Source: JAGTVG01 sp942491935
GTDB taxonomy: Bacteria > Bacteroidota > Bacteroidia > Cytophagales > Cyclobacteriaceae
Direction of reading: 5' to 3'
DNA: 64,000 nt
NCBI GenBank assembly: GCA_942491935.1
Contig: CALOCZ010000050.1
Span: forward strand, 124,001-188,000
A program made the position numbers and the translations under genes. Positions 16,801 through 25,446 of this stretch are shown in pieces. Positions within the stretch are counted from its first letter, which is position 1, and each line of letters begins with the position of its first letter. Below the pieces are notes generated by a model. That model did not search any database. It was not told the origin of the DNA and saw only the letters and a program-made list of their open reading frames with translations.

Positions 16801-17670
16801 ATGAAACTAAAGAACATACTGGTACCGATAGACTTTTCGACGTACTCTATAAACGCTCTCAAACTAGCAAAAGAAATTGCAAAAAAAGCAGAGGGGACAA
16901 TTTATCTATTGCATGTAATTGAGGTACCAATCGAAAAATATTCCTTTATAAAGGAAAGACAAAAGGGTATCATAAAGAGTATCTACACATCAAATTTCAT
17001 TGAAATAGTTAAAGAAAAGTTAATTGAAATACGTGATAAAAATAAATCTACACACTTTTCATTGAATGAAGCATTAAGAATTGGTGATCCTTATAATGAA
17101 ATTGTAAAATTTGTAGAAGAAGATGATATTGATATAATCGTGATTGGCGCGAAAGGCATAATGAACAGGGAAGAATTATATTTGGGTTCACTATGTGAAA
17201 AAATAATACGGACTATTCAATGTCCTGTTATCACAGTCACACAGATTTCAAGTGAAAATCAATTAAAAAACATTGTTTACAGTGCAGATTTTAAGTTAGA
17301 GCAATTGAAAGTGATCTCTGTTATTAAAAAAATACAGTCACTCTTTGAATCACATATTAACATTCTTAAAATAAATCCACATGAAAATAATCTGAGTGAC
17401 GATGAACAACTAAATAATTTAAGGACACTGGCATTAGAAAGCGGACTACAGGATTTCGACCTGGACGTAGCCAGGCACCCTAATGAAGAATACGGTATCA
17501 TTGAATTTGCAAGCCGGAAAAATGCGGACTTGATCGCTATTGGATTACATGAAAAAAGTGGAATACGTCGATTAATTAGTGGTGGACTTCTTATTGATGA
17601 AATCTCCGATCATGCTTTTCGACCTATTCTTACCTATCATTTTGATATTATGAAGGATAAGAGTGAATAA
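16801..17670 (+). CDS. Universal stress protein, tandem UspA domains
   Basis: A 289-residue cytoplasmic protein. Domain 1 starts MKLKNILVPIDFS and ends with a full ATP-binding signature GAKG-9X-GS (around residue 117, GAKGIMNREELYLGS), so it probably binds ATP. Domain 2 (~145-289) starts LKNIVYSADFK and has a degenerate signature (GLHEKSGIRRLISGG). The frame is open further upstream to 16660, but the ATG at 16801 is chosen because homology begins there and the promoter-like element at 16750-16774 would fall inside a longer gene. Weak terminator-like stem at 17683-17711. UspA proteins act in general stress survival; the partner is unknown. Confidence 0.92.
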   Translation: MKLKNILVPIDFSTYSINALKLAKEIAKKAEGTIYLLHVIEVPIEKYSFIKERQKGIIKSIYTSNFIEIVKEKLIEIRDKNKSTHFSLNEALRIGDPYNEIVKFVEEDDIDIIVIGAKGIMNREELYLGSLCEKIIRTIQCPVITVTQISSENQLKNIVYSADFKLEQLKVISVIKKIQSLFESHINILKINPHENNLSDDEQLNNLRTLALESGLQDFDLDVARHPNEEYGIIEFASRKNADLIAIGLHEKSGIRRLISGGLLIDEISDHAFRPILTYHFDIMKDKSE

Positions 17671-18094
17671 GAATATGTTTTAATCTCCAAAATTCAGATG
17701 TATCTGGAGGTGCTTTTAAAATGTAAAACTATTGAATCAATCATAGATATGACTTTGGTAACAAAGCCTCAATGTATACTTAAAATCCCTTGTCTTTTGC
17801 TGCTGCACAAGTTCAAGAGCCATAACATGTTGTTATAGTATTCAACTGCTTAAATTCAGGAAAATTTTGGTCTTTTGATTCAGACTGGAAATAAGTATTT
17901 TCATGTTGTTCATTAGAAATAAATATCATATCTGCAATGTTAATAGTCATATTGGAATCGAGTGGTAAATTTGCAGTCTCCAACTGTAATTTAATCAAAA
18001 AGCTTACTGGATATCTAATATATTTTTATAATCCAGGAGCTCGACCATATGCTATCGATAACCTCACATATATTTAGAGAAACGAGAATATTTT

Positions 18095-18119
18095 TGTGAC
18101 CTTTAAAAAAAATCACGTC
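18095..18119 (+). promoter_or_regulatory. ECF-type promoter element, copy C
   Basis: TGTGAC at 18095-18100, 15-nt spacer, CGTC at 18116-18119 followed by TAAC. Distance to the ATG of the decayed usp start (18146) is the same 27 nt as in copy B. It may also serve the frameshifted usp, ATPase and MscS genes from 18344 on. Confidence 0.6.
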
Positions 18120-18145
18120 TAACATATGTTTAAATATGATAGTAA

Positions 18146-18190
18146 ATGAAACTTAAGGTGTTTTAGTGTTCTTCGTGATCGATTAACAAT
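18146..18190 (+). pseudogene. Decayed start of a UspA gene
   Basis: The ATG at 18146 reads MKLKVF then TAG. One base of shift after codon 6 gives LVFFVID, similar to the ILVPIDF start of UspA domains. The preceding 50 nt match the leader and promoter of the usp gene at 16801 without gaps. I read it as the surviving 5' end of a duplicated usp gene whose body is gone. Confidence 0.4.
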
Positions 18191-18343
18191 CATTGATTTT
18201 TAATAAGGATATATAATTATTTGATTATTAATAATTTACCAGTATCTTAAAAACACTAGTAATATTCGAATCGTGCTGATTTCTTATTTCAGCCGATCGA
18301 ATAAAATAAATGATAAAAACTTCAAAAATTAGGATGTTTTACA

Positions 18344-19261
18344 ATGGATCATATCAAAAATCTCTTGTGCATATTGTCATTATCTGATACGGATAAATTC
18401 ACAATCAGGTATACCACTCACATAGCAAAAATCGCAGGTGTTGAGAACATATATATTAATTTTATTAATGAACATCATAATGTTCCGGAGTATATAAAAA
18501 ATATTTACCCTGTTAATCACTTTAGTATAAATCAGGAGGTAGTCAATAAGATGCGGGAAGATATTTTGACCTTCCATGTGAGTGATATAAAAGCAAATGT
18601 ATTTTTTAATGTCTTTGACGAAGGTAGTGTATTCTTGATAATTGCTTAAAATTTATCTCAGAGAAACAAATTGATCTGGTTATTTATAGAAAGGATCCAC
18701 AAATTCCCGGATTCGCCCGGCTTTGCAACTAAATTGGTTCGCAGATCGGTATGTTCAGTTCTGGTCCTTACAGAAAATTTTTCCCGCTATAACAATATTC
18801 TTGTCCCCGTAGATTTCTCTTCCCATTCCAGGGAAGCGCTTGAAACTGCCATACTGTTTTCAAAGTTTGCGAACATATCAAAAGTAAGTTTGTTGCATGT
18901 AATTGAACATCCTAATATCAGCAACTGGAAAACAGAGCATGATCATGAAGAATTTGTAGAGATCCTGAAAAAACATGGGTCAAAAGAAGGAGAGGATTTC
19001 CTGAAAGAATGCCATACTACCGGTGTTGAAGTTGATTCTATCATTAAGGTAGATGAACACATAGAGAACAGAATTCAAAAAGTCATTAAAGAAATAAAAA
19101 CTGATCTTGTGATAATTGGAGCTCGAGGCAAATCCTCTGGAATATCCATCTTTTTAGGAAGTGTAACAGAATCTTTAATTAAAAATCTAAATGTCCCTTT
19201 ATTGGCTGTTAAATCTAAGGGTACAGGGTCAAATATTTTGAAATTGTTATTTGGCAATTAG
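18344..19261 (+). pseudogene. UspA-family gene with two compensating frameshifts
   Basis: Homology to a tandem UspA protein runs over the whole interval but the frame breaks twice. The first frame (MDHIKNLLCILSLSD...) reaches a TAA at 18647-18649. Between ~18630 and ~18715 the homologous text is in another frame (LDNCLKFISEKQIDLVIYRK). From ~18719 it returns to the first frame (GFATKLVRRSVCSVLVL, then NNILVPVDFSS and GARG-9X-GS). The return point holds two imperfect copies of a 10-nt unit (both encode GFA), so a 10-bp duplication plus a 1-nt loss explains the pattern. Domain 2 alone could still be made from an internal start. Sequencing error is possible. The ATPase gene follows after 5 nt. 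Confidence 0.7.
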
Positions 19262-19266
19262 TTAAA

Positions 19267-22200
19267 ATGAATAAAAAACATCTGAAAATATTTAAAACCC
19301 TATTAAATGAATTCATTTCTCTGGATATTCTTATTCAATGGGAGCAAAGTATTGGAAGTGTAAACAAGACAATTGAAGAATTAATTGAACTTTCAAAATC
19401 AGTTATTTTACAATTAGATGCAGCTTTACCCGATGACTTCAGCAAAATCCAATTAAAATTTTACGAAGATGTTCTTCATCTTTTAAATGGGAAAAGCAAA
19501 GATTCCACTCCCTTGAACTTTCAGCCAGATCTTTCGAATCTGGATCATAAGATTGAATCAATTTTTAAAAAAATTCCAGAGAGATATAAAGAAGAACAAA
19601 AACCGGAAAGATATAATATCCTGCCAAATGATACTAGATTAACAAAAGGTCTTAAACTACTTAAAAAATCAGTTTATTGGATTTCCATAATTCCTTTAAA
19701 ATTGTATAATTGGCTAAGGTCTTTGTTGAAAAAAAAACCTGTTGAGATCCGGTTTCGGCCCCATACCATTCGAATACAATTATTAATCCGTTATCACTTT
19801 GAATATTTATTCGCCCTTGAATTAAATAATTATAGAAACATTGTAAATGGCCAGATAGCAAAAACAATTAATGGTACATGGGAATATATAAATTCTGAGC
19901 TGAAGAGAATGTCGAATCAAAAGGAATTGAAACCTTCAATTGATGAAGAAAACTCAAATAATATCCTTAGCCAATTAAAAAAATATCAAAATCAGATTGA
20001 TGGACTGATTGATAGAATTCAACCAGAACTTTTCAAAATTGTGGAAGATCGAATTCAATATCTTGAAAATGATTGTTTGATTGCCGGCACAATAGAATAT
20101 CCAAACTGGAGGTTAAAGGCAGGATACATTAAAAATTTAACCACTAAAGTCGATACGCAATGGAATGCCCACAATAGAGGCTGGGACAATACATTTTATG
20201 CCATTTTTGACGACTGCGAAAGCGATGCAAAGATATTTGTTGTAAAAAACAAAATAATTCAGAATCTAAGTCAACTCGGGAATTTACAAGGTGCTGATGA
20301 TTATCGATTTCAAGATGAATTCAATCAGATTAACGAGGTTTTTGATGAATCACTATTGAAATTAGACAATGCTGAGATGAATCCTAAAAGAGCTTTACTG
20401 GATTCCAAATACAATATCACAAAACATCTTAATAGAGAAATCATTCCTCATTTAACAAACAAAATCAATGAAAAAAACCTGTCAGGCTTAATTAATAGTT
20501 TAGAAAAAAACATAGAAACATACACAAAAGATCTACCGGACGCTCATGTTGTTGTCAAATCCGAAAATTATTTAAGGCCTCTAGAAACGAAAGAATTGGA
20601 AACCATTTCAATTATTGATATAATTTCTTTTGAATTACTACCCAAATTAAAAACTACATTCGCAAATCTAAAGAATACACTTTTTACAAAACTTGCTGCC
20701 ATTAATGAAAGCATTATTGACCTGGATAAAATTGCAGTTTTCGCCATTGAATCTGCAATAACCAATATTGAAGATCCGGAAGCTAATGAAATTGAAAGCA
20801 TCGACATAGCTAGAAAAGGAATTGAAAGAGCAAAAAACAAGCTTAGCCAGATTAAGATCGATTTAAATGATCTATACCAGGGTCAATATGAGCAAATATT
20901 AATTAAAGTAGATGAATTTAACCATCAATTAGAAAGCTACACTATAAATGAGAATGCCCTGGAAATCAAAATCAGTATTGTCAAAAATAAAGCTATTTTA
21001 CATACCAAAGCTATTAGACAAGCCACTTTTAATAAGTTAAAAAGCACGATTAAGTCTTCCTGGAATTCATTATATGATATCCTCAAATATGGGATAAGTA
21101 AGTTATTATTTGTCAAGAATAAATTTTTTCTTACAGCGCCCGAGCCAGTATTATCAAGAGAAGCATCAGACTTTTTATCGTACTCTAACAAGAAAATAGA
21201 AAGTCTTCCTATTCTATATAAAAACCTATATAAAATACAACCTATTAGTGATAACGATATGTTTGTAGGAAGAGAGAATGAGCTGATAAAATTAAAGAAT
21301 GCATATGATAATTGGGAAACTGGCAATTATTCATCCACTGCATTAATAGGTGAGAAATGGGGGGGCATGACCTCTTTGATATCTAACTTTATAGCTAACA
21401 ATCAATTCGGTTTTAAAATCTATAGAATCAGCTTCGCTGACCGTATATATGATGAATCACAGTTTATCCGGATGATTGGGAAGGAAATAGGAGTTGACAA
21501 TATAAATAATTTGGGTGATCTTATAAATGCTTTAAATGGATTGCCGTCACGAAGGATCATAATTATAGAAGACATTCAAAAAATGTTCTTACGATCTGTG
21601 AGTGGATTCGGGGGACTAAAATCATTATTTAAAATACTTGTCGATACCAATAAAAATATTTTCTGGTTAATAAGCTGTACAATCTATGCCTGGAATTATT
21701 TGAGAGAGGCAATATTTATTGGCGATTACTTCAGCAATATAATCATAATGGAAAAATTAAGTGAAGATCAAGTTGTTGAAATTATTAAAAAAAGAAATAG
21801 AATAAGTGGATTGAGTATTGTATTCGAATCTGATGAAAGTAAGGTCAATGGGAAAAAACTTAAGGGTTTATCTGCTGAGGAACAACAATTGTTACTATTT
21901 AAAAAGTATTTTAAAGAACTGACTGATTTTTCGGAAAGCAATATAAGTCTTGCCCTATTGTTCTGGCTATTGTCCACCAAGGAGATCACTGACAACCAAT
22001 TAATTATTGGATATTTCCAACGACCGGATTTATCATTTGTCAAAGTAATGAATATGGATCGGATTTTGGTACTTATGTCATTGATACTCCATGATGGCAT
22101 AACTGAAGCTGAATTATCAAAAGTAAATAACATAACGCTCGAAGAAGCAAAATTAAAACTGATTATGCTCTTGGAAGATGGTTTGGTATATATGCAAAAT

Positions 22201-22275
22201 GAAAGATACATGGTAAATCCTTTGATTTATCGAAATGTCATTAAATTATTGAATAGTAAAAATTTAATACAATAA
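19267..22275 (+). CDS. Large helical protein with C-terminal AAA/STAND-like P-loop domain, coupled to MscS
   Basis: A 1002-residue protein without signal peptide. Residues 1-~670 are mostly helical and charged, with two hydrophobic/amphipathic stretches (~128-157, SVYWISIIPLKLYNWLRSLL; ~600-630) that could touch the membrane. From ~680 a nucleotide-binding domain begins (MFVGRENELIKLKNAY). The P-loop at 695-703 is GEKWGGMTS, with Met701 where Walker A has its lysine. A Walker-B-like strand is IIIIEDIQ (Glu768, Asp769). A helical and winged-helix-like tail follows (~850-1002). The layout resembles ORC/STAND-type NTPases. The stop overlaps the MscS start (TAATG), so the two are translationally coupled. 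The family is not recognised beyond the NTPase fold. Confidence 0.82.
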   Translation: MNKKHLKIFKTLLNEFISLDILIQWEQSIGSVNKTIEELIELSKSVILQLDAALPDDFSKIQLKFYEDVLHLLNGKSKDSTPLNFQPDLSNLDHKIESIFKKIPERYKEEQKPERYNILPNDTRLTKGLKLLKKSVYWISIIPLKLYNWLRSLLKKKPVEIRFRPHTIRIQLLIRYHFEYLFALELNNYRNIVNGQIAKTINGTWEYINSELKRMSNQKELKPSIDEENSNNILSQLKKYQNQIDGLIDRIQPELFKIVEDRIQYLENDCLIAGTIEYPNWRLKAGYIKNLTTKVDTQWNAHNRGWDNTFYAIFDDCESDAKIFVVKNKIIQNLSQLGNLQGADDYRFQDEFNQINEVFDESLLKLDNAEMNPKRALLDSKYNITKHLNREIIPHLTNKINEKNLSGLINSLEKNIETYTKDLPDAHVVVKSENYLRPLETKELETISIIDIISFELLPKLKTTFANLKNTLFTKLAAINESIIDLDKIAVFAIESAITNIEDPEANEIESIDIARKGIERAKNKLSQIKIDLNDLYQGQYEQILIKVDEFNHQLESYTINENALEIKISIVKNKAILHTKAIRQATFNKLKSTIKSSWNSLYDILKYGISKLLFVKNKFFLTAPEPVLSREASDFLSYSNKKIESLPILYKNLYKIQPISDNDMFVGRENELIKLKNAYDNWETGNYSSTALIGEKWGGMTSLISNFIANNQFGFKIYRISFADRIYDESQFIRMIGKEIGVDNINNLGDLINALNGLPSRRIIIIEDIQKMFLRSVSGFGGLKSLFKILVDTNKNIFWLISCTIYAWNYLREAIFIGDYFSNIIIMEKLSEDQVVEIIKKRNRISGLSIVFESDESKVNGKKLKGLSAEEQQLLLFKKYFKELTDFSESNISLALLFWLLSTKEITDNQLIIGYFQRPDLSFVKVMNMDRILVLMSLILHDGITEAELSKVNNITLEEAKLKLIMLLEDGLVYMQNERYMVNPLIYRNVIKLLNSKNLIQ

Positions 22276-23252
22276 TGAAATTATTCTCTGTTTTTATAGT
22301 CGCATTTCTGTTCAACATTTTTAATACGAGCTTAGCTTCAGCTCAAATTAATGCAAAGGAATCTGTTGACTCAGTTAAGCAGAACACAGGATTAGCTGCA
22401 ATTGACACCTTAATTACATTAGAAAATGATTCCGCTACTAAGAATTCGAGAAGTATCCTGAAAGATAAAATCGGACCTCCTCCCCTAAAGGATATAATTT
22501 CAATTCCAAAAATTTTCTGGTCAATACTTCTAATTGTCGTGGGCTATCTTGGCATTAAGTTATTTTCGAGGTCAATTGAAATGTTTGCTGAAAGATACCC
22601 TAGACACAGATTTGTTATAAAAACCATCGTCCCAATAATAAAAATTTTTGGTTGGATGCTAATTATATTTATGATAATAGCAGGTGTGTTCAGCCCTCCT
22701 GCTGCGACAGTTTTAGCTTTCTCAGCTTCCATTGGTGTGGCGGTAGGATTTGCGTCACAGGATATTCTTAAAAATATTTTTGGAGGAATTACAATACTTT
22801 TAGACCGACCATTTAATGTGGGAGATAAAATAGAGATAGGAAAGTACTACGGGGAGGTGGTAGAAATAGGACTTAGATCCACAAGAATTGTTACTCCGGA
22901 TGATTCATTGGTAACGGTACCAAATAGTGAACTAATGAACCAATCATTAGCGAATTCAAACTCAGGTGAGTCTAATTGTCAGGTAGTCACTGAGATCTAC
23001 CTTCCCCTTTCAATAAACACAACTGAAATACGAGAACTGGCATTCGAAGCAGTTAGTGTTTCGAAATATGTGTATATAAAAAAACCAATTACTATCCTGT
23101 TCTCTCAAGAGATAAAAGAGAAAAAATCATATATGAAAATGAAAGTGAAGGCATATGTGTTTGATATCCGGGATGAGTTTAAATTTAAAAGTGACATGAC
23201 AGAAATTATAATGAAAGAATTACTATCAAAAGGAATTATAAGGGATACCTAA
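22275..23252 (+). CDS. MscS-family mechanosensitive channel with signal peptide
   Basis: A 325-residue protein with an N-terminal signal (cleavage near ASAQ, residue ~24), a short periplasmic segment, and three membrane helices (~78-96, ~113-133, ~138-165). The third carries the MscS pore signature (LAFSASIGVAVGFASQDILKN), followed by GGITILLDRPFNVGDKIEI and the beta domain. A C-terminal alpha/beta domain extends to 325. It is a complete MscS, unlike the two short forms in this window. Its ATG overlaps the stop of the 1002-aa P-loop protein by one base, indicating tightly linked synthesis and perhaps a physical complex. Confidence 0.93.
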   Translation: MKLFSVFIVAFLFNIFNTSLASAQINAKESVDSVKQNTGLAAIDTLITLENDSATKNSRSILKDKIGPPPLKDIISIPKIFWSILLIVVGYLGIKLFSRSIEMFAERYPRHRFVIKTIVPIIKIFGWMLIIFMIIAGVFSPPAATVLAFSASIGVAVGFASQDILKNIFGGITILLDRPFNVGDKIEIGKYYGEVVEIGLRSTRIVTPDDSLVTVPNSELMNQSLANSNSGESNCQVVTEIYLPLSINTTEIRELAFEAVSVSKYVYIKKPITILFSQEIKEKKSYMKMKVKAYVFDIRDEFKFKSDMTEIIMKELLSKGIIRDT

Positions 23253-23281
23253 AACAATTTTAGAGTTATAACATCGGAAAT

Positions 23282-23306
23282 AGTGACTTCTTTAAAATCC
23301 ATCGTC
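23282..23306 (+). promoter_or_regulatory. ECF-type promoter element, copy H (orphan, drives putative sRNA)
   Basis: AGTGAC at 23282-23287, 15-nt spacer, CGTC at 23303-23306. No protein gene follows on this strand before the terminator at 23386-23418. Confidence 0.6.
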
Positions 23307-23312
23307 GAAATG

Positions 23313-23418
23313 ATATGCAATGTGAAAAAATTATAAATCCCGTCAACTGATTTAGAGAAGATTCGATTTCTGAGTGATGAACCTGAGCCCTTGGCAACCT
23401 ACGCCGGGGGCTTTTTTC
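23313..23418 (+). ncRNA. Putative stress-induced small RNA
   Basis: Predicted transcript from ~7 nt after the -10 of promoter copy H to the end of an intrinsic terminator, about 105 nt. It holds at most an 8-codon frame (ATG at 23310). The 3' end forms a 10-bp stem (AGCCCTTGGC with GCCGGGGGCT, two G-U pairs), a 7-nt loop and a six-T run, as in trans-acting sRNAs. Alternatively the element and terminator merely end the MscS transcript. Confidence 0.45.
23386..23418 (+). terminator. Intrinsic terminator
   Basis: Stem arms 23386-23395 and 23403-23412, loop AACCTAC, followed by TTTTTT. It ends the plus-strand transcript(s) from the ATPase/MscS operon and the putative sRNA. Confidence 0.75.
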
Positions 23419-23437
23419 AGAAAAATAATAATTCCAA

Positions 23438-24310
23438 TCATTCCATATAACCTAATTGTTCCAGAAAGGCGTCTGTCTTTTCCAGGATCTCTTCATCAAA
23501 ATACCTTGCATACTTTGGATCGGCGTTCTCTCCCAGATAATGGTCGCGTCCAGGTAAAGTAACCAATTCGTAGGAATTCCCTAAATCTTTCATTTTAGTA
23601 CTAAAAAACTGGATTGTATAAAAAAGTACCATACAGTCCGCCTCGCCGTGAAAAGCAAGGATGGGAGGCATACCGGGCTTTAAATTGTGATATGGGGAAA
23701 TCGACCAGATCTGATCTCTCCTGTCACTCATAATATAGTCAATCCAGGCTTCCATGGTATTTACACAACTTGAATAAAGTAACAAAGCGTTCGGTTCGGG
23801 GCTAACATCTGAATCATCAGATTGTTCATTTATATTATCCATCAGAACGGTCGACAATGCCAACTGCCCTCCGGCAGATTGTCCACTAACAATAATTTTA
23901 TTCGGATCGATATTTAATTCAGATGCATGCTCCCGGAGCCATCTGATAGCGGTCCTGGCATCTTTAACGGATTCAATGGGCGATATATCCGGATTCGGAT
24001 AAGTACCATCTTCATTTATGGATAACCTGTATTGAAATGAAAAAGTTACAAATCCCTTTTTTGCATACCTTTCGCAGGCTCCATGAAACTCTTCAGGGCT
24101 TCCAAATACCCATCCGCCACCATGAAAAAAAGCAATGGCAGGTAATGGTTGATCTTTTTTATCCTCTTTGGGATAAAAGACATCCACCGATAGTTCCTGG
24201 TTATCTACCTGCTTATAAACAAGTTCTTTCCTTAAAATCTCAACTTCCTGGGCTTCTATGTTCAATGCCATGATAAACATCAAGCCTGATATGCATGCTA
24301 ATTGTTTCAT
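23438..24310 (-). CDS. Exported alpha/beta-hydrolase (carboxylesterase-like)
   Basis: A 290-residue protein with a Sec signal peptide (to about NIEAQ, residue 21). Alpha/beta-hydrolase motifs: oxyanion HGGGWVFG near residue 63, nucleophile elbow GQSAGG with Ser145, a likely acid in HGEADCMV, and His in GRDHYLG. The HGGG plus GxSxG pairing marks the hormone-sensitive-lipase/BD-FAE-like esterases, which often remove acetyl groups from plant or algal polysaccharides. It opens the carbohydrate region and is separated from the stress island by an intrinsic terminator. Substrate unknown. Confidence 0.85.
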   Translation of the reverse strand: MKQLACISGLMFIMALNIEAQEVEILRKELVYKQVDNQELSVDVFYPKEDKKDQPLPAIAFFHGGGWVFGSPEEFHGACERYAKKGFVTFSFQYRLSINEDGTYPNPDISPIESVKDARTAIRWLREHASELNIDPNKIIVSGQSAGGQLALSTVLMDNINEQSDDSDVSPEPNALLLYSSCVNTMEAWIDYIMSDRRDQIWSISPYHNLKPGMPPILAFHGEADCMVLFYTIQFFSTKMKDLGNSYELVTLPGRDHYLGENADPKYARYFDEEILEKTDAFLEQLGYME

Positions 24311-24468
24311 TTATATAGGTTTTATATTCTATGCAAAATATTAAAACTCTGAAGCAGGAGCAAATTTGAGAATAAGGGATATTCTGTTTTTCGCATAATC
24401 AACATTAAAAATGATGCTTCCGGGTTGATATAGGCGAATATAAGAATCCGAATTATCCTTTCTTCGGG

Positions 24469-24711
24469 CTATTGATTAGATTTTAGATCAACTCTAAAAT
24501 TTCTTAAAGCTATCAGCTGCGAACATATCAATAGAATAATTAAGGGAATGCTCAGATACAATCCGGTTAACTGAATCACGGAAACCGGAATAATATACAT
24601 TGGACTTACTAATATCTGAATAATGCCCGAAAGTTTGTACAGGAATACGCTTTCACTTTTCATTCGAAGCAATCCAATACCAAAAAACACTCCATTAAGT
24701 CCCATTATCAC
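24469..24711 (-). CDS. Small membrane protein, possibly N-terminally truncated
   Basis: With a GTG start at 24711 the product has 80 residues and about two or three hydrophobic helices (MGLNGVFFGIGLL; LSGIIQILVSPMYIIPVSVI; LSIPLIILLICSQLIAL). The frame stays open for ~24 further codons upstream (KIKTRAWWNRNGYHFTEHLSRILIV) with no ATG, and that stretch also reads like protein. The gene may have lost its start or use a non-standard one. Family unknown. Confidence 0.45.
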   Translation of the reverse strand: MIMGLNGVFFGIGLLRMKSESVFLYKLSGIIQILVSPMYIIPVSVIQLTGLYLSIPLIILLICSQLIALRNFRVDLKSNQ

Positions 24712-24960
24712 AATGAGAATTCGGCTAAGATGCTCCGTAAAATGATACCCGTTCCTATTCCACCAGGCCCGAGTTTTTATCTTTTATTCAAATGTAACAG
24801 GAATGAGCTTTCAGTTAAAACAATTTATCCCTATTTTGTACGGCATTCATACGGCATTTTACATTTTCTAATAAATTGGCAATTACTCAAACAAAAAAGA
24901 TAGAATTGCTAGTCAAAAAAAAGAATCAGATAACGAGGAATAAACAAAAATTCGTCCAAA

Positions 24961-25323
24961 ATGATACAAAAAGTAAATACGAAAGATAAACTGTCGCGCT
25001 TTTCAGATTATTGGAATCCAAGGATCGTCGGTGAATTAAATGGTCAACATGTAAAACTGGTAAAAGCAAAGGGGGAGTTTGTCTGGCACAAACATGATAA
25101 CGAAGACGAAATGTTTTATGTACTTGAGGGCAGTCTGAAAATTGAGTTTAGAGATTACGCTTACATTCTTAAACCCAATGAATTCATTATAATCCCAAAA
25201 GGTGTTGAACACCGGCCCGTTGCGGAAGAGGAAGTCTCAGTAATGCTTTTTGAACCTGCAGGCACACTCAATACGGGCAATATTGAAAGTGAATTTACTC
25301 GCAGGGATCTCGATGAAATATAA
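24961..25323 (+). CDS. Cupin-domain protein
   Basis: A 120-residue single-domain cupin. Motif 1 reads WHKHDNEDEMFYVLEG and motif 2 PKGVEHRPVAEE, providing the usual His/His/Glu/His metal site. Such small cupins are isomerases, dioxygenases or sugar-binding proteins; the sequence does not tell which. No signal peptide, so cytoplasmic. It lies 123 nt upstream of the GH43 gene on the same strand. Confidence 0.88.
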   Translation: MIQKVNTKDKLSRFSDYWNPRIVGELNGQHVKLVKAKGEFVWHKHDNEDEMFYVLEGSLKIEFRDYAYILKPNEFIIIPKGVEHRPVAEEEVSVMLFEPAGTLNTGNIESEFTRRDLDEI

Positions 25324-25446
25324 AGGAAGAAATAAATTGTTAATCTCTTGTCATGGGCCTCTGATTTCGCAATTGAACCTATTATTATCATTGCATTTAA
25401 TAAAATTATCAGAAAAAGCTATTTTAGCAATCGTAAATTTTTAAAT

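Larger units (their letters stand above)
17671..18343. other. Intergenic region with terminator-like stem, promoter C and decayed usp start
   Basis: 673 bp. A 7-bp stem (ATCTCCA 17683-17689 with TGGAGGT 17705-17711) followed by CTTTT could end the usp transcript. Promoter-like copy C (18095-18119) and a decayed usp start (18146) follow. A 61-codon minus-strand frame at 17813-17998 shows no protein-like features. Confidence 0.5.

Noticed and set aside
17813..17998. 61-codon minus-strand frame between usp genes
   Set aside because: No signal, domain or operon partner; composition looks like translated intergenic DNA.
23386..23418. GGCAACC-containing hairpin considered as part of a SAM-type riboswitch
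   Set aside because: A short motif only; the remaining helices of a SAM riboswitch are not visible and no methionine gene follows. It is better read as a plain terminator.
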